From: an uncultured Polyangiaceae bacterium
Lineage (GTDB): Bacteria > Myxococcota_A > Polyangia > Polyangiales > Houyiibacteriaceae
Assembly: GCA_947259605.1 (NCBI GenBank)
Contig: CAMYMX010000217.1
Location: 1-6,407, forward strand
Length of the DNA stretch: 6,407 bases
Direction: 5' to 3'
A program made the translations under genes and the position numbers. The notes beneath the pieces are model-generated. The model searched no databases and was not told where the DNA came from. It worked only from the letters and a program-made list of their open reading frames with translations. Shown piece after piece: positions 1 to 5,636 of the stretch; within the stretch, counting starts at the first letter, position 1; the number at the start of each line of letters is the position of its first letter.

Positions 1-1026
1 AACGCGTACATTTCTGGAACCGGCTTCCACGTGCCCGACGACGTCGTCAGCAACGAGGAGCTCTCGAAACGCTACGGAATCGACACGAGCCACGAGTGGA
101 TCGTGAAGCGCACCGGTATCAAAGCGCGCCGTTTCGCGCCTGCGGGCGTCGGCACGTCGGATCTGGCGGTCCCCGCGGTGGAGATGGCGCTCGAACGAGC
201 AGAGCTTGCGAAAACCGACATCGGGATGATCATCTTTGCGACCCTGTCACCAGACCACGCCTTTCCGGGGTCGGGGGTCTACCTTCAAACCAAGCTCGGG
301 TTGACCGACGACGGCGTCGGCCACTTCGTCGGCTGTCTGGACGTGCGAAATCAGTGCTCCGGGTTCTTGTACGGTCTCGCGACCGCAGCATCGATGGTGC
401 AGTCCGGTTCCGTCGACAACGTCGTCGTGGTCGGCGCCGAGGTCCACTCGGCTGCACTCGACCTGAGCACGGCCGGTCGCGACGTCGCTTCGCTGTTCGG
501 CGACGGTGCGGGCGTGGTTATCGTCAGCGCGACGGACCAAGACCGCGGCATTCGGAGCTGGCACCTCGGGGCCGATGGGCGGCACGCCGACGCGCTTTCT
601 CAAAAGATTTGGGACATCAGCAAGCGACCGTTCATTCCGCAAAATGAAGACGGCGTGGGGCAGGTCGATCCCGCGCACATGTATGCCCGCATGGCAGGGC
701 GCCTGGTCTTCAAGAACGCGGTCGAGCGCATGATCGGAGCGCTGATGAAGGAGTTCCAGAAGCAGAGCCTGACGCTGGACGACGTCGATTTGTTCTTCTT
801 TCATCAGGCGAATCTGAGAATCAATCAGTACGTCGCCAGGCAGCTCGGCATTCCCGAGGACAAGCTCTTCCACAACATCGAGCGCTACGGCAACACCACT
901 GCCGCGACCATCCCGATCATGCTCGCTGAAGCACAGGGAGAGGGACGGCTCGAACGCGGCATGAAGATCGCCACCGTGGCTTTTGGCTCTGGCTTCACGT
1001 GGGGCGCCGCGATCATCGACTGGTAG
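1..1026 (+). CDS. 3-oxoacyl-ACP synthase III family protein (FabH-like), 5' partial
   Basis: Condensing enzyme of the thiolase fold. Classical FabH joins acetyl-CoA to malonyl-ACP to start fatty-acid synthesis in the cytoplasm. The reading frame is open from base 1 and the usual FabH N-terminus (AYISGTGFHVP) is already present, so only a few codons lie outside. The GTG at 31 is internal, not the start. Counting from base 1, the Cys-His-Asn triad is complete: Cys119 in NQCSGF, His268 in FFHQANLRI and Asn298 in ERYGNTTAA. Trp33 and Arg37 in HEWIVKRTG match the CoA-contacting pair of E. coli FabH. FGDGAG and the C-terminal AFGSGFTWGA motif are also present. The His-to-Asn spacing of 30 equals that of E. 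coli FabH, but the Cys-to-His spacing is about 17 residues longer, mostly in a loop near residues 193-228. No other fatty-acid gene is visible here, so a specialised starter unit or a secondary-metabolite role is possible. The family is certain; the exact substrate is not. Confidence 0.93.
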   Translation, partial: NAYISGTGFHVPDDVVSNEELSKRYGIDTSHEWIVKRTGIKARRFAPAGVGTSDLAVPAVEMALERAELAKTDIGMIIFATLSPDHAFPGSGVYLQTKLGLTDDGVGHFVGCLDVRNQCSGFLYGLATAASMVQSGSVDNVVVVGAEVHSAALDLSTAGRDVASLFGDGAGVVIVSATDQDRGIRSWHLGADGRHADALSQKIWDISKRPFIPQNEDGVGQVDPAHMYARMAGRLVFKNAVERMIGALMKEFQKQSLTLDDVDLFFFHQANLRINQYVARQLGIPEDKLFHNIERYGNTTAATIPIMLAEAQGEGRLERGMKIATVAFGSGFTWGAAIIDW

Positions 1027-1045
1027 CTCCAGCTCAGCCTGGGGC
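1026..1045 (+). terminator. Short hairpin at convergent gene ends, possible weak terminator
   Basis: A 7-pair stem (1026-1032 with 1039-1045, one G-T wobble, 6-base loop) sits exactly where the ketoacyl synthase and the cation transporter genes converge. It overlaps the stop codon of the first and the last codons of the second. No T-tract follows on either strand, so it does not meet the rule for an intrinsic terminator. It might slow polymerase or block 3' decay, or be chance in GC-rich DNA. Confidence 0.22.
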
Positions 1046-1969
1046 GAGGTCGGGATGATCGGGGTCGAACACGTCGGGCTCGAGATAGATCATGCATCCG
1101 ATCGGAACGGCCTCGCGGATGCGCCGTTCGGCTTGGTTGATGGCGGCCGCGATCTTCGCAGTGTCGAGGCCAGGCTCCATTTGGATTTTGGCGGCTACCA
1201 AAAGTTCGTCGGGCCCGATGTGTTGGGTTCGCATGTGAAGGAGTCGATTCACATTTGGGGTCTCTTCGATGGCCCGGACGATTTTCTTGCGCATGCTTCC
1301 GAGCGCCGACTCGCCGATCAAGAGGCTCTTCATCTCGAAGACGAGCACGGCGGCAATTACTACGAGAAGCACCCCGATCGAGATGGTGCCGTAAGCGTCC
1401 CACCGCGAATCGCCGGTGATGGCTGAAATCGATACACCGAGCAGTGCGAGAGCCAAGCCCATGAGCGCCCCGAAGTCCTCGAGGAGTACGACCGGAAGCT
1501 CGGGCGTGCGAGAGTGGCGAATGAACTCCCACCAAGAGGCCTGCCCCTTGAGCGATCGCGACTCCTTGATGGCGGTATGCAACGAATACCCCTCCAGAAC
1601 GATGCCAAGCGAAAGAATCCCGATCGCCCACTCGACGTTGGAGACCTCGTGGCTTGCCTCACCGAGCTTGTGTACGCCTTCAAAGATCGCGAAGAGCCCG
1701 CCGAGCGTGAAGAGCACCAGCGCGACGATGAACGACCAGAAATATCGCTCCCTTCCAAAGCCAAACGGATGTGCGGGCGTCGCGTCCCTCCTGGCTCGCC
1801 GGCCTCCGAGCAGGAGCAAGGCCTGGTTGGACGTGTCGGCGACGGAGTGGATGGCCTCGGCCAACATCGACGAGGAAGAAGTAAACGCGTAGCCGACGAA
1901 CTTTGCTATTGCGATGCTGAGATTGGCGAAAAGTGCGGCCAAAATCGCCTTGGTAGATCCGGATGCCAT
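1034..1969 (-). CDS. Cation diffusion facilitator family transporter, ZnT9-like
   Basis: Predicted inner-membrane divalent-cation transporter of 311 residues; CDF proteins usually export Zn2+ or related ions in exchange for protons. About six membrane segments are visible (roughly residues 8-29, 35-55, 77-97, 113-133, 160-184 and 192-212), followed by a soluble C-terminal domain of about 100 residues. Segment 2 holds the CDF metal motif HxxxD (His41, Asp45, in HSVADTSNQ), followed by HPFGFGRERYFW. Segment 5 lacks the usual HxxxD and instead has LEDFGALMG (Glu164, Asp165), with SAITGDSRWDAYG just after it. This is the pattern I recall for SLC30A9/ZnT9-type proteins. There is no His-rich loop. 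The ATG start fits the first membrane segment closely, but no clear Shine-Dalgarno precedes it. The gene stands alone on its strand, converging with the synthase and diverging from the amidase. The family call is firm. The transported ion is unknown, and ZnT9-like members may work differently from YiiP-type exporters. Confidence 0.93.
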   Translation of the reverse strand: MASGSTKAILAALFANLSIAIAKFVGYAFTSSSSMLAEAIHSVADTSNQALLLLGGRRARRDATPAHPFGFGRERYFWSFIVALVLFTLGGLFAIFEGVHKLGEASHEVSNVEWAIGILSLGIVLEGYSLHTAIKESRSLKGQASWWEFIRHSRTPELPVVLLEDFGALMGLALALLGVSISAITGDSRWDAYGTISIGVLLVVIAAVLVFEMKSLLIGESALGSMRKKIVRAIEETPNVNRLLHMRTQHIGPDELLVAAKIQMEPGLDTAKIAAAINQAERRIREAVPIGCMIYLEPDVFDPDHPDLAPG

Positions 1970-1981
1970 GGCGCGAGGCTA

Positions 1982-1990
1982 TGTGATAAT
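1982..1990 (+). promoter_or_regulatory. Extended -10 promoter element for the amidase gene
   Basis: TGTGATAAT matches an extended -10 (TG, one base, then GATAAT with 5 of 6 consensus bases). It lies in the 62-base gap between the divergent transporter and amidase genes. Transcription would begin near 1997. That leaves a leader of about 35 bases before the GTG at 2032, but almost none before the GTG at 1999. No convincing -35 box was found, as can be the case for extended -10 promoters. Confidence 0.35.
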
Positions 1991-2016
1991 GGCTCGATGT
2001 GCGAGCAGAGCGCGTG

Positions 2017-2021
2017 AAGGA
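2017..2021 (+). promoter_or_regulatory. Ribosome-binding site deciding the amidase start
   Basis: AAGGA lies 10 bases before the GTG at 2032. The upstream in-frame GTG at 1999 has no comparable site. This is the main reason for choosing 2032 as the start. Confidence 0.5.
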
Positions 2022-2031
2022 AAGAAGTCGA

Positions 2032-3423
2032 GTGAGCGCATTCTGTGAGGATGTTCTCGGTACGGCGGATGGGGTGGAAATCGCGCGGCGTATTGGAAGC
2101 GGCGAGATTCATGCGCGGGAGGCCATCGATGCAGCCATCGCGCGCGCAGAGCGGGTGAACCCATCGCTCAACGCAATTGCTGCGCCGCTGTTCGATGCTG
2201 CGCGCAAACAGGCCGGACGCTCTCGGTCGGGGGACCTCGCCGGCGTCCCTACATTCATCAAGGACAACGAAGCCGTTGCAGGCGCCCCCCTCTTGCATGG
2301 TTCGCGGGGGCTCCCGAACCGCCCTTCAGAAACAAGCTCGCCCTTCGTCGAGCAGTTCTTGTCGCCTGGTCTGATCAACCTCGGAACGACCACGATGCCC
2401 GAGTTCGGGCTCACCGGAACGACCGAGGCGCTGGTCTATGGCCCTACGCACAATCCGTGGCGATTGGGTTTCTCTCCGGGGGGCTCTTCGGGCGGGTCTG
2501 CCGCCCTCGTGGCCGCGGGGGTCGTTCCGATCGCGCACGCGAATGACGGCGGAGGCTCGACACGGATTCCCGCGTCTTGCTGTGGACTGGTGGGCCTCAA
2601 ACCGTCGCGCGGCAGGCTCGTCGACATGGACGGCGCGGCGCTTTTCCCGGTCAAGATCGTCCACCAAGGCATGCTGAGCCGCTCGGTGCGTGATACCGCT
2701 GTCTTCTACCACGCCGCGGAGCGCCACTATCGGAACCCCAAGCTGCCCGAAATCGGGTTGGTGACCCACCCTGGCCGGCGGCTGCGCGTTGGCTTCTTCA
2801 CGGACCTCGATGAAGCCACACCCTCGCACCCGGATTGTGTGGCCGCCGTGACCGACACGGCCAAGCTGCTCGAAAGTCTTGGCCATTCGGTCGAGCGGGT
2901 CACGCGACCCTTCGACGATGGGTTCCTCGAGGACTTTTTCTTGTTTTGGTCGATGCTCAGCTTCGCGGCGACGCGGTTTGGCACGTGGTTCGTCGACCCG
3001 GATTTCGATGCATCGAAGGTCGAGGACTTTACCAATGGTCTCGCGGGCTACTTCAAAGAGAACATGCAAAAAGCGCCCGCGGCGATTTGGCGTCTGAGGA
3101 GGTTTGCACATCGTTACGCGGCCTGCTTCGAGAAGTACGACGTCTTGATGAATCCCACCGTCGCCATGCCATCGCCCGAGCACGGCTACATTGGCCCCGA
3201 GGTTCCGTTCGACACAGTGGTGGAGCGCTTGAAATGGTTCATCCCATTCACCTTGACCCAGAACGTCTCGGGCGGTCCCGCCCTCTCGCTGCCACTCGGT
3301 CAGAGCGAGGACGGAATGCCGCTGGGCGTTCAGCTCGCATCGCCGCTTGGTGATGAACGAACGCTTCTCGAGCTGGCGCTGGAGATCGAAGCGGCGGCGC
3401 CCTGGCCCAGGATCGACGCCTAG
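2032..3423 (+). CDS. Amidase-signature hydrolase, 6-aminohexanoate-cyclic-dimer hydrolase-like
   Basis: Hydrolase of the amidase signature family, which cleaves C-N amide bonds with a Ser-cisSer-Lys triad. From the GTG at 2032 the protein has 463 residues, normal for the family. The triad is complete: Lys77 in VPTFIKDNEAVAG, cis-Ser152 in SPGGSSGGSAA and nucleophile Ser176 in ANDGGGSTRIPASCCG. The 24-residue spacing between the serines is that of characterised members. The N-terminus (helix with EIARRI.SGEIHAREAIDAAIARAERVNPSLNA) is also typical. The AHANDGGGS.RIPASCCGL.GLKPSRGR stretch is the form I recall from 6-aminohexanoate cyclic-dimer hydrolase (NylA) and unnamed relatives, not the DTGGS form of GatA. 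No gatB or gatC is nearby, so tRNA amidotransferase is unlikely. No signal peptide is seen, so it is presumably cytoplasmic. An in-frame GTG at 1999 would add 11 residues but has no ribosome-binding site. The true substrate cannot be told; NylA-like enzymes are widespread in bacteria never exposed to nylon. Confidence 0.92.
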   Translation: MSAFCEDVLGTADGVEIARRIGSGEIHAREAIDAAIARAERVNPSLNAIAAPLFDAARKQAGRSRSGDLAGVPTFIKDNEAVAGAPLLHGSRGLPNRPSETSSPFVEQFLSPGLINLGTTTMPEFGLTGTTEALVYGPTHNPWRLGFSPGGSSGGSAALVAAGVVPIAHANDGGGSTRIPASCCGLVGLKPSRGRLVDMDGAALFPVKIVHQGMLSRSVRDTAVFYHAAERHYRNPKLPEIGLVTHPGRRLRVGFFTDLDEATPSHPDCVAAVTDTAKLLESLGHSVERVTRPFDDGFLEDFFLFWSMLSFAATRFGTWFVDPDFDASKVEDFTNGLAGYFKENMQKAPAAIWRLRRFAHRYAACFEKYDVLMNPTVAMPSPEHGYIGPEVPFDTVVERLKWFIPFTLTQNVSGGPALSLPLGQSEDGMPLGVQLASPLGDERTLLELALEIEAAAPWPRIDA

Positions 3424-4481
3424 CGCCCGAGCAGCTCGGCCAAAACGGCTGGGTCGTCGGTGATGATCGCGGTCGCGCCCTTATCTATCTGCGCCTGCAT
3501 CGATTCGGCCGTATTCACCGTCCAAACGTTGACCTGCAGGCCGGCGTCACGTGCGGCCTGAACCGTCTCGGCCGAGACGGAGAAGTATGGATGGATCGCG
3601 TCCTGCTCGAGGCGCAATGCCGCTTCGACCAGCTCCGGACCGGGATTGAACGAGAGGAGGGCCGAGTAGTAGCCGGGGCGCGTGGATTTCACGAGCTCCA
3701 CCACGGTTTCATCGAACGAGGAGAAGATGGTTCGATCCTCACCGCCAATGAGTGTGACTTCGTCGAGCACGGCCGCAGTCAATTGCTCGGGCCCCGTTGT
3801 ACCGGTCAAGCACTCTGAGCCGAAAACCTTCAGCTCGACGTCCATGATCGCGTTGCCGCCGATCGCGGAGTAGACCTCGAGCAAGGTCGGGGGCCGTTCG
3901 TCGGTCACGGCGCCCGCGCCATCGAGCAGGCGACATGCCCGGATCTCGTCGAAGGTCATCGCGCTGACGCAGCCGGCGCAATTGGTGGTGCGATCGAGGG
4001 TCTCATCGTGCATGACGATCACTTGCCCGTCCAGGGTGATCTCCACGTCGAGCGAGAGACCGTCGGCGCCTGCCTCCATCGCCGCGAGGAATGAAGAAAT
4101 CGAGTTCTCTGGAAACGGATGGCCCTCTCGCGTTGGGCCGGTGCCACGATGACCGAGGTTGGCGGAAGGCGCGAGGAGCCTGATCCGATCGCGCACCATG
4201 TCTGCTGGCGACTCTCCCATGCAAACCTCCCGTTCGGCCCACTCCGCTTCGCACGCGGTACTGTCGCAGGCACTCTCGGTTGCGCAGGCGTACCAGGCGC
4301 GCGTTTCACCGGTGCAGTTGACGTTGATCGTCTCGTTGACCACCCGCTCGCAGCTCGAGTCCTCCGAGCACGCCGCGCAGTATTCGGTTGCCACGGGGTC
4401 TATGGGCGCAGCGCCCGAGGAAGACCCGCAGCCAAAGGCAAGAAGCAGCACACCGAACCATCCTGCACGCACACGCGACAT
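3420..4481 (-). CDS. Cysteine-rich lipoprotein with glycerophosphodiester phosphodiesterase (GDPD) domain
   Basis: Predicted exported phosphodiesterase of 353 residues; GDPD enzymes split glycerophosphodiesters into glycerol-3-phosphate and an alcohol. The ATG at 4481 is preceded by GGAGGT at 6 bases, and the next residues form a lipoprotein signal (basic start, hydrophobic core, LLLAFGC, lipidated Cys18). The -3 residue of the lipobox is Ala, not the usual Leu. Residues 35-87 hold eight cysteines (35, 38, 44, 56, 66, 72, 77, 87), an even number that suggests a disulfide-bonded module. The GDPD TIM-barrel follows: GHRG (His111, Arg112), PENSISSF (Glu125, Asn126), LSLDVEITLDG, VMHDETLDRTT (His158, Asp159) and MDVELK (Glu216, Lys218), ending in a typical VNVWTVNT...ITDDP tail. 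The E-x-D metal motif reads S-L-D (Ser143, Asp145), so one expected ligand is missing. A CAGC insert (Cys168, Cys171) follows the RTTN motif. It is the last gene of a minus-strand group, 38 bases after the GFA gene. The frame stays open upstream to 4904, but that part lacks coding character. Fold and export are clear; activity is uncertain. Confidence 0.9.
   Translation of the reverse strand: MSRVRAGWFGVLLLAFGCGSSSGAAPIDPVATEYCAACSEDSSCERVVNETINVNCTGETRAWYACATESACDSTACEAEWAEREVCMGESPADMVRDRIRLLAPSANLGHRGTGPTREGHPFPENSISSFLAAMEAGADGLSLDVEITLDGQVIVMHDETLDRTTNCAGCVSAMTFDEIRACRLLDGAGAVTDERPPTLLEVYSAIGGNAIMDVELKVFGSECLTGTTGPEQLTAAVLDEVTLIGGEDRTIFSSFDETVVELVKSTRPGYYSALLSFNPGPELVEAALRLEQDAIHPYFSVSAETVQAARDAGLQVNVWTVNTAESMQAQIDKGATAIITDDPAVLAELLGR
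3427..3439 (+). terminator. Small hairpin just after the amidase stop, doubtful terminator
   Basis: CCGAG and CTCGG form a perfect 5-pair stem around a 3-base loop, starting 4 bases after the amidase stop codon and inside the last codons of the opposing GDPD gene. CCAAAAC follows it, not a T-tract. It could weakly end amidase transcription or be chance; the bases also encode the GDPD C-terminus. Confidence 0.15.
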
Positions 4482-4487
4482 CCGCAC

Positions 4488-4493
4488 ACCTCC
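4488..4493 (-). promoter_or_regulatory. Ribosome-binding site fixing the GDPD lipoprotein start
   Basis: On the minus strand this reads GGAGGT, 6 bases before the ATG at 4481. An in-frame ATG at 4502 lies upstream of it and has no such site. A lipoprotein signal follows directly from 4481, so the shorter start is preferred. Confidence 0.7.
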
Positions 4494-4519
4494 ACTCGAC
4501 ATCAGGCTGCGAGGGTAAC

Positions 4520-4933
4520 TTAGGATTGAGGGATCGTCCCGTGCATTTCGAGATCCGAGACGTGTACGTACCAGGGGGGCCGGGAGTCGTAGTGGACGCT
4601 GAACTTGGGTTTGACCCCCGGATCGCCGTCGAGCGCGCCGGCGCCGACGACCATCACTTTCCCATTCTTGGTCAGCCAGGGCATCGCCGAGCCGCATTCC
4701 GTGCAAAACGCGGTCGACCAATACTTGGCCGTCGGGAGCTCGAATCGTCGAATCTTGTCTTCTCCGCGCTGCCAGCTGAACTGATCGACGGGGACGAAGA
4801 TGTTGGCCACATGTGAAGAGCCGGTCTTCTTGCGACAGCGGCTGCAGTGGCAGTACTGAAACCCACGAAACGGGCCTTCGATGCGAAAGGCCACGGCTCC
4901 GCATACGCAGGATCCTGCAATTGCGTCATCCAT
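4520..4933 (-). CDS. GFA/CENP-V domain zinc-binding protein
   Basis: Small cytoplasmic protein of the GFA family, named for glutathione-dependent formaldehyde-activating enzyme; most members have no proven activity. From the ATG at 4933 it has 137 residues, normal for the family. The zinc-site cysteines are present in order: GSCVCGAVAF (Cys9, Cys11), YCHCSRCRKKTGS (Cys28, Cys30, Cys33) and FCTECGSAMPW (Cys77, Cys80). Conserved surroundings are also present (KYWSTAFCTECGS, GALDGDPGVKPKFSVHYDSRPPWY). The start is chosen because AAGGAG lies 8 bases upstream. A GTG at 4942 is in frame and would overlap the preceding stop codon by four bases (GTGA), but the AAGGA would then abut the start with no spacing. 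It lies 5 bases after the SYLF gene and 38 before the GDPD gene, so it is probably co-transcribed with both. No formaldehyde-detoxification gene (adhC/frmA or fghA) is in view, so a formaldehyde role is not supported. Confidence 0.92.
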   Translation of the reverse strand: MDDAIAGSCVCGAVAFRIEGPFRGFQYCHCSRCRKKTGSSHVANIFVPVDQFSWQRGEDKIRRFELPTAKYWSTAFCTECGSAMPWLTKNGKVMVVGAGALDGDPGVKPKFSVHYDSRPPWYVHVSDLEMHGTIPQS

Positions 4934-4938
4934 CAGAG

Positions 4939-5484
4939 TCACTCCTTCAGAGGCGCGAACTTGAGCTTCTGGCCTCCAACGCTGGCCTCCGCCATCAGGC
5001 CAGCCGTCGGAAGGATGAAGATCGCTATGCCGTCGGCGTATTTGGCTTTCGCCGCGACGCCTTGGTCGGCCACGTTGGCAGTTGCCTGCGCGCTCAGCTC
5101 GAGCCTGTTCTTCTTGAAACGGTTGAGCGCCGCCTTCGTCTTGAACATGATAATTTCGGCGAATTTCTGGCCGCCGATCTGCGTGCCTAGGGTCCCTTGA
5201 GAGAGCTGTGCGTGTCCGATGAGCTTGCCCCGCTCGTAGACTTCGCCGTGGCCGCCGGCGCCGCCCACGATGAACCCGCCTTTGGCAACCTCAGGGAAGA
5301 TCGCATAGCCGACGAGCTTTCCGAGGCTGGCCTTGAACGTGCTGTCTTTTTCCTGGAATCGTTCGATCGCCTGTCGGACGTCGGCTGCCAGCTGCGCGTC
5401 GCTGGCGCTGTCGGCCGCGGCCGGGGCTGCGGCCGCGAGAACAATGAGCGTCAGGCCCAGCGTCGCGGTTGTTGAGAATGCCAC
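4939..5484 (-). CDS. Exported SYLF-domain (YSC84-type) lipid-binding protein
   Basis: Protein of 181 residues with an N-terminal signal peptide: a hydrophobic run at residues 8-20 and then APAAA, with likely signal peptidase I cleavage after Ala24. The rest is one SYLF domain: a helical start (DAQLAADVRQAIERFQ), then LVGYAIFPEVAKGGFIVGGAGGHGEVYERG (residues 57-86), IGHAQLSQGTLGTQIGGQKFAEIIMF (residues 89-114) and ALNRFK...LSAQATANVAD. This is the bacterial form of the domain found in yeast Ysc84 and human SH3YL1, which binds phosphoinositides. Bacterial members are exported and mostly uncharacterised, with membrane association the usual guess. The GTG start is placed by the signal peptide and has no clear Shine-Dalgarno. 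It is the first gene of a probable three-gene unit (SYLF, GFA, GDPD) and diverges from the TRAP binding-protein gene across 152 bases. The family is certain; the function is unknown. Confidence 0.92.
   Translation of the reverse strand: MAFSTTATLGLTLIVLAAAAPAAADSASDAQLAADVRQAIERFQEKDSTFKASLGKLVGYAIFPEVAKGGFIVGGAGGHGEVYERGKLIGHAQLSQGTLGTQIGGQKFAEIIMFKTKAALNRFKKNRLELSAQATANVADQGVAAKAKYADGIAIFILPTAGLMAEASVGGQKLKFAPLKE
4942..4947 (-). promoter_or_regulatory. Ribosome-binding site of the GFA gene, inside the SYLF gene end
   Basis: On the minus strand this reads AAGGAG, 8 bases before the ATG at 4933. It covers the last codons of the SYLF gene, next to its TGA stop. This favours the shorter GFA start and suggests translation of the two genes is coupled. 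Confidence 0.65.
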
Positions 5485-5490
5485 GCCGGG

Positions 5491-5518
5491 ATTCTGCGCT
5501 AGACGCCGCCGCGGTCAA
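5491..5518 (-). promoter_or_regulatory. Possible promoter of the SYLF-GFA-GDPD unit
   Basis: On the minus strand TTGACC (5518-5513, 5 of 6 to the -35 consensus) is followed after 16 bases by CAGAAT (5496-5491, 4 of 6 to the -10 consensus). Transcription would begin about 5484, at the GTG start itself, which has no Shine-Dalgarno. The messenger might therefore be leaderless. The match is moderate and could be chance. Confidence 0.25.
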
Positions 5519-5624
5519 ATCCGGGCATTCCTAGCTCAAGACGCGGGCTGAGAATTCGGCTAGGGTCGTCGATCACCGAGCCAGCCCCAGACTTCGATCC
5601 TTTATTTTCCCTCCGTAACTGACT

Positions 5625-5630
5625 AGAAGG
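5625..5630 (+). promoter_or_regulatory. Ribosome-binding site of the TRAP binding-protein gene
   Basis: AGAAGG lies 6 bases before the ATG at 5637, and a signal peptide follows that start directly. I saw no convincing promoter hexamers in 5521-5624. Confidence 0.65.
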
Positions 5631-5636
5631 TCCCTC

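Noticed and set aside
247..873. Long open frame on the minus strand opposite the FabH-like gene
   Set aside because: The plus strand carries a full, motif-perfect synthase here. The opposite frame has no recognisable domain and is expected by chance in GC-rich DNA.
1416..2017. Open frames on the plus strand opposite the CDF transporter
   Set aside because: They mirror a gene with clear membrane segments and metal motifs, and have low-complexity, charged translations and no binding site.
2326..3183. 285-codon open frame on the minus strand opposite the amidase
   Set aside because: Arg-rich translation without a domain; the amidase triad is on the plus strand over the same bases.
3401..3411. 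CCTGGCCCAGG palindrome near the amidase gene end
   Set aside because: It lies inside coding sequence, allows only a 4-pair stem with a real loop, and has no T-tract.
4482..4904. Upstream in-frame extension of the GDPD gene, which would overlap the whole GFA gene
   Set aside because: The extension is Arg-rich shadow sequence. A strong ribosome-binding site and lipoprotein signal mark the start at 4481.
5530..5564. Inverted repeat CCTAGC...GCTAGG, with a nested CTCA...TGAG
   Set aside because: Arms of six and four bases with a 23-base spacer are too short to separate from chance; kept only as a remark on the divergent gap.
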